64,000 nucleotides of DNA from UMGS1590 sp036303105 (GCA_036303105.1 JAXJBF010000117.1:7522-71521); one strand, 5' to 3'. Positions 43,420 through 53,327 are shown, counted from the stretch's first letter. The notes: generated from the sequence alone by a model not told the origin. Numbers and translations are program-made.

Positions 43420-43661
43420 TTTGTCTCCTTTTCAAAGAAAAACATCGGGCACCATACCCTCATATTATAACGAATTGTCATTTCATTTGAAACCAATTTA
43501 TCACATTCCCATCAAATCTTAAGAAAGCCACCATTTTTTCGTGGTAACAACTGGCAGGCCATTTCCCAAAACCATCATTTTTGGTATAGTTTTATTATAC
43601 ACAGATAGCAACCATTCACCAATGGATAGACAAAAATTTCTTGAAACGGAGTGATTTTCTT

Positions 43662-45059
43662 ATGACATTAACCAAAGACTACTGGCAGCAGCAGGCAACA
43701 TCCTGCCAAAAAGCACTGCTCGACGATTTGGCACCACTTATTGCCATCGAAAGCGTGCGCGATGATGCAGCTGCCAGCGATGACGCACCTTTTGGCCCGG
43801 GGCCGGCTGCCGCCCTGGACTACATGCTCAACCTCGCCGCCCGTGACGGTTTTGAAACAGAAAACATCGAACATGCTGCAGGTGTCATCCGTTTTGGGAA
43901 AGGCGAAAAAATTCTTGGCCTTCTCGCCCATCTCGACGTCGTCCCAGCAACCGACAAGTGGGACACACCACCATTTGAAGCAACCATCCGCGACGGGCGC
44001 CTCTATGGTCGCGGCACCAGTGACGACAAAGGCCCTGCCATGGCCTGCTACTACGCCCTTAAACTTTTGCGTGACGCCGGCGTTGAACCATCCTGCCAAA
44101 TCCACCTCATCCTCGGCACCGACGAAGAAAGCGGCTGGCAATGCATGGAGCGTTACTTTGCCAACCAGCCAATGCCCGACATGGCCTTCTCGCCAGACGC
44201 TGATTTTCCGCTCATCAATGGCGAAAAAGGCATCCTCGAATTACCGGTCACCTTCCAAGGAACTGACAATGGCGTCGACGGCGCACTCCTCCATTTTGAA
44301 GCTGGCATTCGTTCCAACATCGTGCCTGAACATGCCACCTGCACCCTGACCAGCGACCACTGCACCGATCTCGCAGCCGCCTGGGAAACCTATCTTAGCA
44401 ATAACACCGCCAATGGCAGCACCGACATCAGTGGCGACCAGCTCACCCTTACCTGCCATGGGCGCTCCGCCCATGCCATGGAACCACAGGTGGGGCTCAA
44501 CGCCGCCACCACCCTCGCCGCCTTCCTCGCCGACTATGACTTCGGTGATGCCAATGCCTTCTTACGTTTTCTCGGTCAAGACCTGCACGAAGACTTCTAC
44601 GGCGAACGCCTCGGCATCGCTCACCACGACACCGTCATGGGCGATGTCAGCGTCAACCCTGGCATCATTCGCTACGACAATGGCAGCGGCTCCGTCCTCA
44701 TCAACATTCGCTACCCACGCGGCACCAGTGCCAATGCCATTGTTACCCACATGCGTCAGCGTTATGGTGCCATCATCGGCGAACCAACAGGTATGAAAGA
44801 CGTGCACTACATTCCAGCCGACGATCCTCTCGTCACCACCCTCCTCGACGTCTACACCGATCACACCGGCAAACCTGCCGAACCGCTCTCCATCGGCGGC
44901 CTCACCTACGCCCACATCATTCCCCACGCCGTTGCCTACGGCATGACCATGCCAGACAGTGACGTCGTCATCCACCAGCCAAACGAAAGCCTCATCCTCG
45001 CCGACCTCGAAGCAGCCACTGCCATCTTCGCCGACGCGATCTATCGTTTGGTGAAATAA
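43662..45059 (+). CDS. M20 family dipeptidase (PepV-like)
   Basis: A 465-residue zinc peptidase. The metal ligands lie in LLAHLDVVPA, GRGTSDDKGPAMACYYALKLL and DEESGWQCMERYF. Late motifs HGRSAHAMEP and GLTYAHIIPHAVAYG match PepV, which cleaves dipeptides with broad specificity in the cytoplasm. The ATG at 43662 is preferred over an in-frame TTG at 43641. Codon use is very C-rich at third positions compared with the next genes. Confidence 0.92.
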   Translation: MTLTKDYWQQQATSCQKALLDDLAPLIAIESVRDDAAASDDAPFGPGPAAALDYMLNLAARDGFETENIEHAAGVIRFGKGEKILGLLAHLDVVPATDKWDTPPFEATIRDGRLYGRGTSDDKGPAMACYYALKLLRDAGVEPSCQIHLILGTDEESGWQCMERYFANQPMPDMAFSPDADFPLINGEKGILELPVTFQGTDNGVDGALLHFEAGIRSNIVPEHATCTLTSDHCTDLAAAWETYLSNNTANGSTDISGDQLTLTCHGRSAHAMEPQVGLNAATTLAAFLADYDFGDANAFLRFLGQDLHEDFYGERLGIAHHDTVMGDVSVNPGIIRYDNGSGSVLINIRYPRGTSANAIVTHMRQRYGAIIGEPTGMKDVHYIPADDPLVTTLLDVYTDHTGKPAEPLSIGGLTYAHIIPHAVAYGMTMPDSDVVIHQPNESLILADLEAATAIFADAIYRLVK

Positions 45060-45112
45060 AAAAACACGTTTCACTCATGAAAAGCACATGAGTGAAACGT
45101 GTTTTTTCATTT
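45060..45112. terminator. Bidirectional terminator, PepV/anion symporter
   Basis: A long hairpin with arms of about 19 bp (AAAACACGTTTCACTCATG and complement) flanked by A and T runs serves both convergent genes. It also marks the edge of the AT-rich island. Confidence 0.85.
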
Positions 45113-45128
45113 TACATTGTAAAATATA

Positions 45129-46535
45129 TCAATATAATCCAATCAGCCACCAGTACGGCATCATGACAACAACTAAGGCAAGTAATATCAATAAAGATTT
45201 AATTGTACAGATTTTTATCATCGTACCCATTTTTACCATTCCAAAGGCAAATAGAATCAAATACGCTGGATATTCATATGGTAAGAAAATAATCTCTTTA
45301 GCTAAGTATAGTGAAACAATGTGAACCAAAGGATTAAATCCAGCTCCAAGACAATACGCTGCAATCGGTCCTGGTAAAGCAGCCGTCATTGCAAATGGTG
45401 ATAAAACAAAATTTACCAATCCCGCTAATGCAGCAGTACCAAGAGGGCTCCAATAATTACCCATCTGAGCAATAACAGGAATCACTGCTTGAGAAATAAT
45501 AGATGTCAATCCAAGAGATGTTGCCAGATCACCAATCGTTAAAAATGCAACCAACACAAAAATATTATCCCATCCAACATTTTTAATACAGTTATTGTCC
45601 GCTAAATTGATACCTGGTACAAAGCTCAAAACAGCTGCAAACAAAAAACCATATGCAGAATCTAATCCATGAAATTCTTGAGTAAAAAGGAATAATGCTA
45701 ATAAAATTAATAATACTGCACACTTTTTCTCTTCAAGTGTTATCTTTCCTAATTCAGAATATTTTCTACGAAAATATTCTTTACCCTTTACATTTGAAAC
45801 ATCAATCTTTTTCGTTGATTTTTCATACCATTTTAACACTAACCATACTAAGAAAATACTTACCAAAAACATTGGCGCATTATAAAAAATTAATTTATAC
45901 CATACAAGATTAAATCCTTCAATTACAGTACCAGCTGATGCGTTTACTAATGTAACTGTAATTGGGCAATACAAATATACAGCAGATGTAATAGCTGCCA
46001 ACGAAGTAACCCATACAATAACAACGCTTTCCTTATCACTTGGCTTTAACTCAAAAGCCTTATACATTGCATAAGCCAACGCATAGCATAATACCATCAT
46101 CAAAACAAAACCCACAAATTGAATAAGAATTATTGTAAAAAATAATCCCCAAATCATACCCTTAAATGAGCCACCAGCCTTAAGAATTGACCAATATCCT
46201 AACCTTGTAAGAACCCCTGTTTTTTGCAGCACATTTACAAAAACCATCGCTGTGACAATCATAATAAAATTTGTCGTTGTAAACGACGCCATTGCCCCGG
46301 CAAAATCTGTCGCTCCCGTCAAAACCCAACCTGCAATCATCAAAAACGACACAGCAAATCCATTTAATAACTCAAACGCTAATAAGCAAATCCCCAGAAG
46401 AGTGAATATAAGAAAATGTTGAATTTGTGGTGTATATGTTTCATTTGTTCCAATAACTAGTGGAATCAATGCAATAACAATAGATACAATCCATTTTATT
46501 AAAGTTCTTTTTTTGTTATCAATACTTTCTGACAT
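45129..46535 (-). CDS. DASS/SLC13-type anion symporter
   Basis: A 468-residue, roughly 12-helix transporter of the divalent anion:sodium symporter/ArsB-like group. It has TTTNFIMIVTAMVFVNVLQKTGV, VGWDNIFVLVAFLTIGDLATSLGLT, and a LSPFAMTAALPGPIAAYCLG segment. Relatives carry dicarboxylates, sulfate or similar anions. The ATG at 46535 follows AGGGAGGG. Base composition is far more AT-rich than PepV next door. It lies 91 bases after the hydrolase gene, in the same direction, so the pair may be one operon. Confidence 0.85.
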   Translation of the reverse strand: MSESIDNKKRTLIKWIVSIVIALIPLVIGTNETYTPQIQHFLIFTLLGICLLAFELLNGFAVSFLMIAGWVLTGATDFAGAMASFTTTNFIMIVTAMVFVNVLQKTGVLTRLGYWSILKAGGSFKGMIWGLFFTIILIQFVGFVLMMVLCYALAYAMYKAFELKPSDKESVVIVWVTSLAAITSAVYLYCPITVTLVNASAGTVIEGFNLVWYKLIFYNAPMFLVSIFLVWLVLKWYEKSTKKIDVSNVKGKEYFRRKYSELGKITLEEKKCAVLLILLALFLFTQEFHGLDSAYGFLFAAVLSFVPGINLADNNCIKNVGWDNIFVLVAFLTIGDLATSLGLTSIISQAVIPVIAQMGNYWSPLGTAALAGLVNFVLSPFAMTAALPGPIAAYCLGAGFNPLVHIVSLYLAKEIIFLPYEYPAYLILFAFGMVKMGTMIKICTIKSLLILLALVVVMMPYWWLIGLY

Positions 46536-46626
46536 AAATATTCCCTCCCTTTCTAACAATTTATGATAAGATATTTGCGAATAAACTTATTATTTATTCG
46601 CAAATATCTATTACTATCATTTACAA

Positions 46627-48630
46627 CTACTTAAGAAGCTGATATATAATCCCACCCTCACATTTATCTGGTACAGGGCCATCTTGCAATGCGCAAATTG
46701 TTGGAACTAAATCAACCTGATGCACGCGTCTCTCCATTACATAATCTTCTTTGATGCCTGCACCCGCTGCAAAGAATAAACATTTCATAGAAAATTCATA
46801 ATGTTCCGTGCTGCTAAAGGAGGCGGCATGATCCTGTGTGCAGTGTGGATGCAAAAGGAAGTATAAGTCGCCAACATGCTCCCCGTAAAGACCAAGTGCT
46901 TCCATACCATCTCGTTTTACAATACAATCAACAATACGTTCATTTGTTTTCGGATCTCTATATGCATACAAATCATCAATTATTTTATCTAATAAGGCAT
47001 CATAATCTTCAGGATCTACACATCCATAAGGTTCTCTTCCCTTTAAATTTACATAAATATACCCACTCCGCTGACTCACAGCTGTCGTATGTTCCCAATC
47101 AATCTGCGTATGACCATTTTCATCTTTTTTCGTTTTTACATATCCCAGATCACGCATGATATCAATAACAATCCCCCAAGAATCGGCAATCAAAGGTTTT
47201 GGATATCCGTATTTTCTTGGTAAACCAGCATGATCAGATACAACAAATATAGTAGTCTCACCATCGTTCAGATGATAAAGCATCTTACCCAACGTTTCAT
47301 CAATATTTTGATAATATTTCACCAAAAGATCATGGAATTTCTCATAGCGAGGACTTTCTGGGCAAATATCAGATAACATATTATGATTTGCAACATCAAT
47401 TGAATGTAAATGACAGTAAAATAGATCCCATTCCTTGTTGTCTAGCAAATAATTTATTGCATCTGCAGCCCACAAATTATTCATTGCCCATGTTTCTTGC
47501 CCAATATACGGATATGGTCTACCTGCATTTGATGGTAATACAAACGGGCCCAGATTATCCATTAATTCTTTTGCAATTCCACGAGGATAAACATGATCTT
47601 CACCAAGTTCCTTTGCCATTGCAGCAGATGCATATAACTCCATTTCACTTGCATCCTCTGCTAACTTATAAAGTCTGAGTTTATAAACAACATCTACCTT
47701 ATTACCTTTCTTATCGGCCATAGCATCATAGATCCAATCGCTCCATGCCCCTACATTTACAGCACCTAAGAAACCACTTTCTTTCTTTTTGCCATATAAT
47801 TTTACAGTTTTATATTTTCCATCTTCATCAGGCACTAATAAGCCCATTCTTCTTAATCGCCCGGAATTCATAGGCAACACAACTTCTAAAGCTCCATTTG
47901 GAAGATCAAACTCCCAACCATGTGCTTCTTTTATTGGAGTTTCAAACTTATCAATAATTGACATCCACTCTGCTTCATTTCCAACAGCAACACCTTCATT
48001 TACATGACCTACCTCAAATAAATCATCAAAATGGCCTTCATTTGATTCTGCTTCAGTCTCTGTAACTTCGAATTTTTTTGTTTCGATTTCTTCTGTCATA
48101 ACACAGCCAGCACCAGTATCATTTTTCCCAGCAAAAGAAGACTTTAATTCAAAATCCCCAGCTTTTGCGAAATATAAACGATCCATATCGATACGTGCAC
48201 TACTAAAAAATTCAGCATTTGTACCATCTACATAGATAACGTTTTCTGTGCTAGTTGGCGGAAAAGCCGTAGGATAATTAAACACAATAGATTTTTTCCC
48301 AGCTTTTGCATAACTATCCCAGATAAATTCTGCCTCACACTGTTTTGAATTCCATCCAAGATCCAAATCATCTAAACTACGTCCTGATGTATGGTTCCAA
48401 AAACAAGTTATTCCATGAGTTCCAGGCCAAGCACCCGTTGCTAATGTGGCCCAGCAAGGAGGTGTTATTGTTGGCAAAGCACCAATCATTCCAACATTTT
48501 TTGTAACCGTGCCTATTTCTTGCATCCTTTGAAAATTTGGCATTTTACCTTGCTTAATTAAAGTATTTACGAACTTTGGATCTGCTCCATCAAACCCAAT
48601 TACCATTACTTTTTTCGCTTTTTCGCTCAT
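46627..48630 (-). CDS. Alkaline-phosphatase-superfamily hydrolase
   Basis: A 667-residue phosphodiesterase/nucleotide pyrophosphatase-type hydrolase. Metal ligand Asp14 is in VIGFDGADP, the nucleophile Thr62 in PPCWATLATG, then PGTHGITCFWNH. Other ligands fit HLHSIDVANH, VVSDHAG and DHAASFSSTEHYE. Such Thr enzymes cut phosphate diesters or monoesters, phosphonates or sulfates. A large insert (about 180-340) sits between motifs. No signal peptide, so it is cytoplasmic and may process what the neighbouring symporter imports. The ATG at 48630 has GGGAGG. AT-rich. Confidence 0.8.
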   Translation of the reverse strand: MSEKAKKVMVIGFDGADPKFVNTLIKQGKMPNFQRMQEIGTVTKNVGMIGALPTITPPCWATLATGAWPGTHGITCFWNHTSGRSLDDLDLGWNSKQCEAEFIWDSYAKAGKKSIVFNYPTAFPPTSTENVIYVDGTNAEFFSSARIDMDRLYFAKAGDFELKSSFAGKNDTGAGCVMTEEIETKKFEVTETEAESNEGHFDDLFEVGHVNEGVAVGNEAEWMSIIDKFETPIKEAHGWEFDLPNGALEVVLPMNSGRLRRMGLLVPDEDGKYKTVKLYGKKKESGFLGAVNVGAWSDWIYDAMADKKGNKVDVVYKLRLYKLAEDASEMELYASAAMAKELGEDHVYPRGIAKELMDNLGPFVLPSNAGRPYPYIGQETWAMNNLWAADAINYLLDNKEWDLFYCHLHSIDVANHNMLSDICPESPRYEKFHDLLVKYYQNIDETLGKMLYHLNDGETTIFVVSDHAGLPRKYGYPKPLIADSWGIVIDIMRDLGYVKTKKDENGHTQIDWEHTTAVSQRSGYIYVNLKGREPYGCVDPEDYDALLDKIIDDLYAYRDPKTNERIVDCIVKRDGMEALGLYGEHVGDLYFLLHPHCTQDHAASFSSTEHYEFSMKCLFFAAGAGIKEDYVMERRVHQVDLVPTICALQDGPVPDKCEGGIIYQLLK

Positions 48631-48813
48631 TTTAATAACCTCCCAGAAATGATCAACCAGCAATGTATTTGTTATTATTATTATAATCATTTTATTTTTT
48701 TATATAAAGCAACCATTATTTACACATTTTCCCTATTTAAAACAACTATTTTTTGATGCTAATATATTTATATATTGCTTGTCATTGATACTTTTCATTA
48801 AGAGGACATAAAA
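48631..48813. promoter_or_regulatory. Divergent regulatory region, hydrolase/LysR
   Basis: A 183-base very AT-rich region between divergent genes. Inverted arms AATATAT/ATATATT at 48761-48776 are a possible LysR site. No single promoter stands out. Confidence 0.4.
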
Positions 48814-49743
48814 ATGAATATTGAACAACTAAATTATTTTTTCAAAGCAGCAAATTGCGGTTCGTTCTCATCAGCAGCTAATGAAATATTTACCACGCCA
48901 CAAAACTTGAGCAAAGCAATATCAAAACTTGAAACAGAATTAGATGCAAAACTCTTTAACCGATATCCACAAGGCGTTCAGTTAACTTCAGATGGTCTTT
49001 TATTTTATGAAAAGGTTGCCCATTTATTAGAAGAATATAATGATTTGAAAGCAGTTTTTGCAAAAAAAAATACTTCTAATAAAACAGAACTTAATATCTG
49101 TAGCACAATCAATTTCAATACCACATTTTTACCAGAAATATTACATCGTATATATAAATTATATCCAAATCTTGATATAAATATTCGAGAAGAGAATATG
49201 GACTCTATCTTCTCTTTTGTACAAAAAAATAATTATCTAGGTATTGGTTTTTTCTTAAACGGCTATTTTAGTGATATATTACTAAAAAGATACAGTAATG
49301 ATATATCTTTTGAAAGTATCTATAGCAGTAAAGTTGGAATCTGTGCAAATAAGCATCATGAAATCGCACAAAAAAAAATTGTTACATTAAATGAAGCATT
49401 TACATATCCTTTCATCTTAAATACTCAGTCCAATTGGACTGATATTGGTTTCAATAATATCCATCCTCATAAAATAATTAATACTACCAGCCAAGAATTA
49501 ATTGATTTCTTAACTACAAAAAATAAGGCAATTACCTTTGCCCTAAATGATTTTCTTTTCGAAAAAAACTCAAGTCATTTACTTGCAAACCAACTTACAT
49601 ATATACCTCTTAAGGAAGATATTTCTGTATCTGTTATTATTTTTAAAAATATTTATTATCCACTTACAGAAATAGAAAACACATTTATTGCAATTGCACG
49701 TGATATCGCAAAAGAACTTCAAACCAAACATAAAATCTGTTAA
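48814..49743 (+). CDS. LysR family transcriptional regulator
   Basis: A 309-residue LTTR. The winged helix is LNYFFKAANCGSFSSAANEIFTTPQNLSKAISKLETELDAKLFNRYPQGVQLTSDG. The effector domain follows, with a Lys/Asn/Ile-rich composition that reflects the AT-rich DNA. GAGGA precedes the ATG. It is divergent from the hydrolase-symporter pair, the usual LysR layout, and so probably regulates it. Confidence 0.9.
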   Translation: MNIEQLNYFFKAANCGSFSSAANEIFTTPQNLSKAISKLETELDAKLFNRYPQGVQLTSDGLLFYEKVAHLLEEYNDLKAVFAKKNTSNKTELNICSTINFNTTFLPEILHRIYKLYPNLDINIREENMDSIFSFVQKNNYLGIGFFLNGYFSDILLKRYSNDISFESIYSSKVGICANKHHEIAQKKIVTLNEAFTYPFILNTQSNWTDIGFNNIHPHKIINTTSQELIDFLTTKNKAITFALNDFLFEKNSSHLLANQLTYIPLKEDISVSVIIFKNIYYPLTEIENTFIAIARDIAKELQTKHKIC

Positions 49744-49779
49744 TTTTCTCAACTTTAATCTATCTTATCTAGCAATATT

Positions 49780-49828
49780 GACAACAAAGCCCCTCGGCAT
49801 GTTTTCCATGCCGAGGGGCTTTGTTGTC
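49780..49828. terminator. Long perfect hairpin between convergent genes
   Basis: Perfect 22-bp arms (49780-49801 and 49807-49828) around a 5-base loop, GC-rich in the centre and with T-rich outer parts. It works as a terminator for both LysR and the aldo/keto reductase, and marks the right edge of the AT-rich island. Confidence 0.75.
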
Positions 49829-49859
49829 CGTATTGCATTCATATCATGACCGTTTATGT

Positions 49860-50897
49860 TCATATTTTTTGATTGCCAACGGACCACACATGATTGTCCT
49901 TGGCAGCTGCTGGTGTGTTTTGTGCCATAACACCCACAAGCGGATGCGGCACATAGCATTCTTCCAGATAATCGCATTCTTCTTTCGTCAATGTTAAGTC
50001 AACAGCTTTTGCTGCACCATCTACGTGATGCATTTTGGTAGCACCGACGATTGGCGCAGTGACTTTTGTCAAAAGCCAGGCCAGAGAAATTTCAGTCATG
50101 GTCACACCGCGCTGCTCTGCCAGTTCAGCAACACGCGCAATGATCAAGTTGTCTTGCGCCGCACTGGCATCGTATTTGAGGTGAGCGTAGCTGTCTTCTT
50201 TAATGCGTTTGGAGGTTTCACCTGGATGTTTGGCAAGGCGCCCACTTGCTAAGGCACTGTAAGGGGTCATAGCAATATGATCTTCCGCACACAACTGCGC
50301 CATTTCTCGTTCTTCTTCGCGAAAAATAAGGTTGTAATGACTTTGTACAGAAACAAATTCGGCAAAGTCCTCTCGTTCTGCTAATGCATTGGCCTTTGCC
50401 AACTGCCAGGCAAAGCAGTTTGAGATGCCGATATAGCGCGTTTTTCCTGCTTTGACCATGCGATCGAGCCCTTCCATGATATCAACAAGAGGTGTCTGAT
50501 AATCCCACATATGATAGATATAGAGATCTACATAATCCATGCCAAGATTTTGCAGGCTTTTGTCCAACATACGCTCAATATGCTGCTGTCCGCTGATGCC
50601 GCGAGCGATTTCTTCTTCTGTGCGTGGTAGAAATTTGGTGGCGACCACAACCTCATCACGCTTGGCAAAATCTTTCAATGCGCGTCCCAGATATTGCTCA
50701 CTGGTGCCGCTTTGATAGCCAATGGCTGTGTCAAAAAAATTTATGCCTAGTTCCAGGCCATGTTTAATGATGCTGCGAGAGGTGGTTTCATCCACGGTCC
50801 AGGAATGCTGACCATTTGCAGCATCACCAAAACCCATGCAGCCCATACAAATACGTGAAACGATTAAGTCGGATCGTCCGAGTGTCGTGTATTTCAT
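49860..50897 (-). CDS. Aldo/keto reductase
   Basis: A 345-residue NADPH-dependent oxidoreductase. The catalytic tetrad is visible: Asp in NFFDTAIGYQSG with Tyr after it, Lys in VVATKF, His in LYIYHMWD. GISNCFAWQLAKANALAE and the late GATKMHHVDGAAKA are cofactor-binding parts. AGGAAAGG precedes the ATG. It is followed by a terminator and preceded by a flavodoxin-like lipoprotein 23 bases away, in one probable operon. Confidence 0.92.
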   Translation of the reverse strand: MKYTTLGRSDLIVSRICMGCMGFGDAANGQHSWTVDETTSRSIIKHGLELGINFFDTAIGYQSGTSEQYLGRALKDFAKRDEVVVATKFLPRTEEEIARGISGQQHIERMLDKSLQNLGMDYVDLYIYHMWDYQTPLVDIMEGLDRMVKAGKTRYIGISNCFAWQLAKANALAEREDFAEFVSVQSHYNLIFREEEREMAQLCAEDHIAMTPYSALASGRLAKHPGETSKRIKEDSYAHLKYDASAAQDNLIIARVAELAEQRGVTMTEISLAWLLTKVTAPIVGATKMHHVDGAAKAVDLTLTKEECDYLEECYVPHPLVGVMAQNTPAAAKDNHVWSVGNQKI

Positions 50898-50920
50898 GGT
50901 TTTTCATCCTTTCCTATTCA

Positions 50921-51514
50921 TCAAACACTGCTGTCTGTCAGCCATGCTGTCACTTCTGATGACATCTGATTGTCTTCAGCATCACGAATATGCAATCCTT
51001 CCGTCACTGTGGCATCGGGTTCCAGATCCCGAATCGCCTCAACAGTTTGTGACAAACCGCTGCCGCCACTGGTACAAAATGGCCGCACTGTTTTGCCAGA
51101 AAGGTCATAGGTATCGAAAAAAGTGTACAGGATCATTGGCATGTCGCCCCACCAAATAGGATAACCAACATACACCGTGTCATAGTGATCAAGATTATCA
51201 ATTCTGTCACGAATTGCTGGCCGTGCATTGTTGTTTTGTTCCTCCTGCGCCACTGCCGTTACCGTATCGTAGTCATCACTGTAAGCCTCAGCAGGCACTA
51301 TTTCAAAAACATCCGCACCTGTTTGTTCTTGGATCTCTTCCGCCACAGCAGCGGTATGTCCTGTGCGCGAAAAATACACCACCAGTGCCGCTTCCTGGAC
51401 AGCACTGCCTTGCTCAGGCCTATCAGAGGATGTGGACGATGATGTGTTGCCGCAGGCGACCATCATGACCAGCAACAACACAAGCGTCACAGCAATACTC
51501 CATTTTTTCATCAT
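50921..51514 (-). CDS. Flavodoxin-like lipoprotein
   Basis: A 197-residue protein. The signal peptide ends at the lipobox VACG, then a Ser/Thr linker. The mature part is a flavodoxin fold (Flavodoxin_4-like) with VVYFSRTGHTAAVAEEI as FMN phosphate loop and VYVGYPIWWGDMPMILYTFFD. It would be anchored outside the membrane. The ATG at 51514 follows AGGAG; the GTG at 51517 is too close to it. Co-transcribed with the aldo/keto reductase. Confidence 0.88.
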   Translation of the reverse strand: MMKKWSIAVTLVLLLVMMVACGNTSSSTSSDRPEQGSAVQEAALVVYFSRTGHTAAVAEEIQEQTGADVFEIVPAEAYSDDYDTVTAVAQEEQNNNARPAIRDRIDNLDHYDTVYVGYPIWWGDMPMILYTFFDTYDLSGKTVRPFCTSGGSGLSQTVEAIRDLEPDATVTEGLHIRDAEDNQMSSEVTAWLTDSSV

Positions 51515-51566
51515 CACTCATCTCCTTAATTCTTTAATCTATGGTGTCCTAGATTGTTTGCAATAA

Positions 51567-51601
51567 AAAATGGCAGGTGTCTTCTTGACACCTACCATTT
51601 T
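51567..51601 (-). terminator. Terminator after the LysR gene
   Basis: Hairpin AAAATGGCAGGTGTC/GACACCTACCATTTT with one mismatch. Confidence 0.75.
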
Positions 51602-51635
51602 AAGCCATGCAACATGACTATAGCCAATGCTTATA

Positions 51636-52520
51636 TTACATTTCGAGAAATGCTTCGTCTCTATGGCTCAAAAAAGCAATGAACTGTTGAGTCGCTGGCT
51701 GAAACAATTGGTTCTTTTTCCACACAACCACAGCCCCAGTTTCAAGCACTGGTGTTAAAGGAACAAACGTTAACGTCTCATACTGAAAATCCATCTCAAA
51801 GCACAAGGCCACACCAACATGATGGCGTACCATATTGGCAGCATTAACGATCAATGAGTAAGTAGCTGCTATTTCCAAATCATCGGCGTACGTGCCAAAC
51901 CAAGCAGACAATTCATGCTGCACGGTTTCACGTCCAGGCAGCAAAAGCGGCACGCCCGTCAAATCCTTTGCAGTTACATAAGATTGCTCAGCCAGTGGCG
52001 ATGTTTTGGGCACCAATACACCCCAGAGTTCCCGAGCTGGCATGCGAATAAATTCATATTTGGCGACCTCTACAGGCTCTGTCAGCAAACCAAGGTCCCA
52101 AAGGCCTTGCTCGATCTTATCTTTAATATCTCCAGCGGTGGCACTGTGAATTTGAAAACGCACCTGCGGATACAATGCGCGAAAGCGTCGCATTTTTTCC
52201 GATAGAAAGGACATACTCTGCGTCTCACCGCAGCCAATGGCAATTTCTCCACTGAGCGCTTCTTCATGATGACTGAATTCTGCCAGTGTTTTGTCGGCCA
52301 GTGCCACAATTTCCTGCGCGCGCTGTTTGAAACGAAACCCTTCTTCCGTCAGCTGCATGCTATGCCGACTACGCTGAAACAATTGCACACCCAATTCATC
52401 TTCCAACTGCATCATCTGACGAGACAGTGTTGGCTGTGTCAAATGCAGTAAGGCGGCAGCCCTGGTGATGTTTTCTTCCTGAGCAACCATTAAAAAATAT
52501 CGCAACACCCGCAATTCCAT
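51636..52520 (-). CDS. LysR family transcriptional regulator
   Basis: A 294-residue LTTR. The helix-turn-helix is LRYFLMVAQEENITRAAALLHLTQPTLSRQMMQLEDELGVQLFQRS. The effector domain includes GEIAIGCGETQSMSFLSEKMRRFRALYPQV. The ATG at 52520 follows GAGGTG. It lies upstream of, and in line with, the flavodoxin and reductase genes, which it may control. Confidence 0.92.
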   Translation of the reverse strand: MELRVLRYFLMVAQEENITRAAALLHLTQPTLSRQMMQLEDELGVQLFQRSRHSMQLTEEGFRFKQRAQEIVALADKTLAEFSHHEEALSGEIAIGCGETQSMSFLSEKMRRFRALYPQVRFQIHSATAGDIKDKIEQGLWDLGLLTEPVEVAKYEFIRMPARELWGVLVPKTSPLAEQSYVTAKDLTGVPLLLPGRETVQHELSAWFGTYADDLEIAATYSLIVNAANMVRHHVGVALCFEMDFQYETLTFVPLTPVLETGAVVVWKKNQLFQPATQQFIAFLSHRDEAFLEM

Positions 52521-52593
52521 AACGGCACACCTCCTACGCTCAGTATAACAATAATGTTCATACGCACAAACCGCTGCATGCTGATTCAGTATA

Positions 52594-52637
52594 CAAAAAT
52601 TGCGTCTTAGCAACGAAGCACTTGTCGCTAAGGCGCA
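52594..52637 (-). terminator. Terminator after the flavin reductase gene
   Basis: Imperfect 13-bp arms (TGCGCCTTAGCGA with TTGCTAAGACGCA) and a TTTTT tail on the minus strand. Confidence 0.55.
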
Positions 52638-52689
52638 AAGCTTGACGCGCGAGGATTTTCAAATAATAGGAGCGCTCATAAAAGTGCTC

Positions 52690-53256
52690 TTATTCTCCCT
52701 GCAGCTGTTTGCCCACACTTCTTGCATCAGCAACAGCTTCGCCAAGTTTGTAATATTTTTTGGTATTTGGATCAAAACTAATTGGTGCAAGGGCAGCCAC
52801 ATCAATGCTGCCATCGTCGGTGAGCACGCTTTCATCAACACTGATATCAATAATCTCACCAATAAGAATGTGGCTGTCTTCGTCGTAACTGACAAGCTCA
52901 CAGTCAAGCGTGTAAGCCAGTTCATCAATGATTGGTGCACCGGTCAACGCACTGGTGGTGGCATGAAAACCAGCACGAGCAAACTTATCAGCAACGTTGT
53001 TGCCGCTGGTAATGCCAACGTAGTCACAGGAAACCACCTGATCGGCTTGCCCCATGCTGACAGTGAAATAACCAGCGCTGCGCAGCGCTTCTACCGTTTT
53101 ATGCGCAGGGTTTAAACTCAGCATGATCTGATTGGACGCGCAAATTCCGCCCCAAGCAGCATTCATGCACTGTGGCGTACCATCCTTGTCATACGCGGCA
53201 ATGATAAATACTGGCTCTGGATAAATTCTTGGCTGAACGCCTAAGCTTTTTCTCAT
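52690..53256 (-). CDS. Flavin reductase-like FMN-binding protein
   Basis: A 188-residue flavoprotein of the flavin reductase/FMN-binding split-barrel group. It has PVFIIAAYDKDGTPQCMNAAWGGICAS and SLNPAHKTVEALRSAGYFTVSM, ending with ISFDPNTKKYYKLGEAV, the family's usual tail. Likely a NAD(P)H:FMN oxidoreductase; its partner is unknown. AAGGAG precedes the ATG. Confidence 0.9.
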   Translation of the reverse strand: MRKSLGVQPRIYPEPVFIIAAYDKDGTPQCMNAAWGGICASNQIMLSLNPAHKTVEALRSAGYFTVSMGQADQVVSCDYVGITSGNNVADKFARAGFHATTSALTGAPIIDELAYTLDCELVSYDEDSHILIGEIIDISVDESVLTDDGSIDVAALAPISFDPNTKKYYKLGEAVADARSVGKQLQGE

Positions 53257-53327
53257 AGATCAACATCTCCTTAAGATAGTTCTTTCTATAGTATAGCATG
53301 TTTTTCATTTTCTCGGAAAAAAATGGT

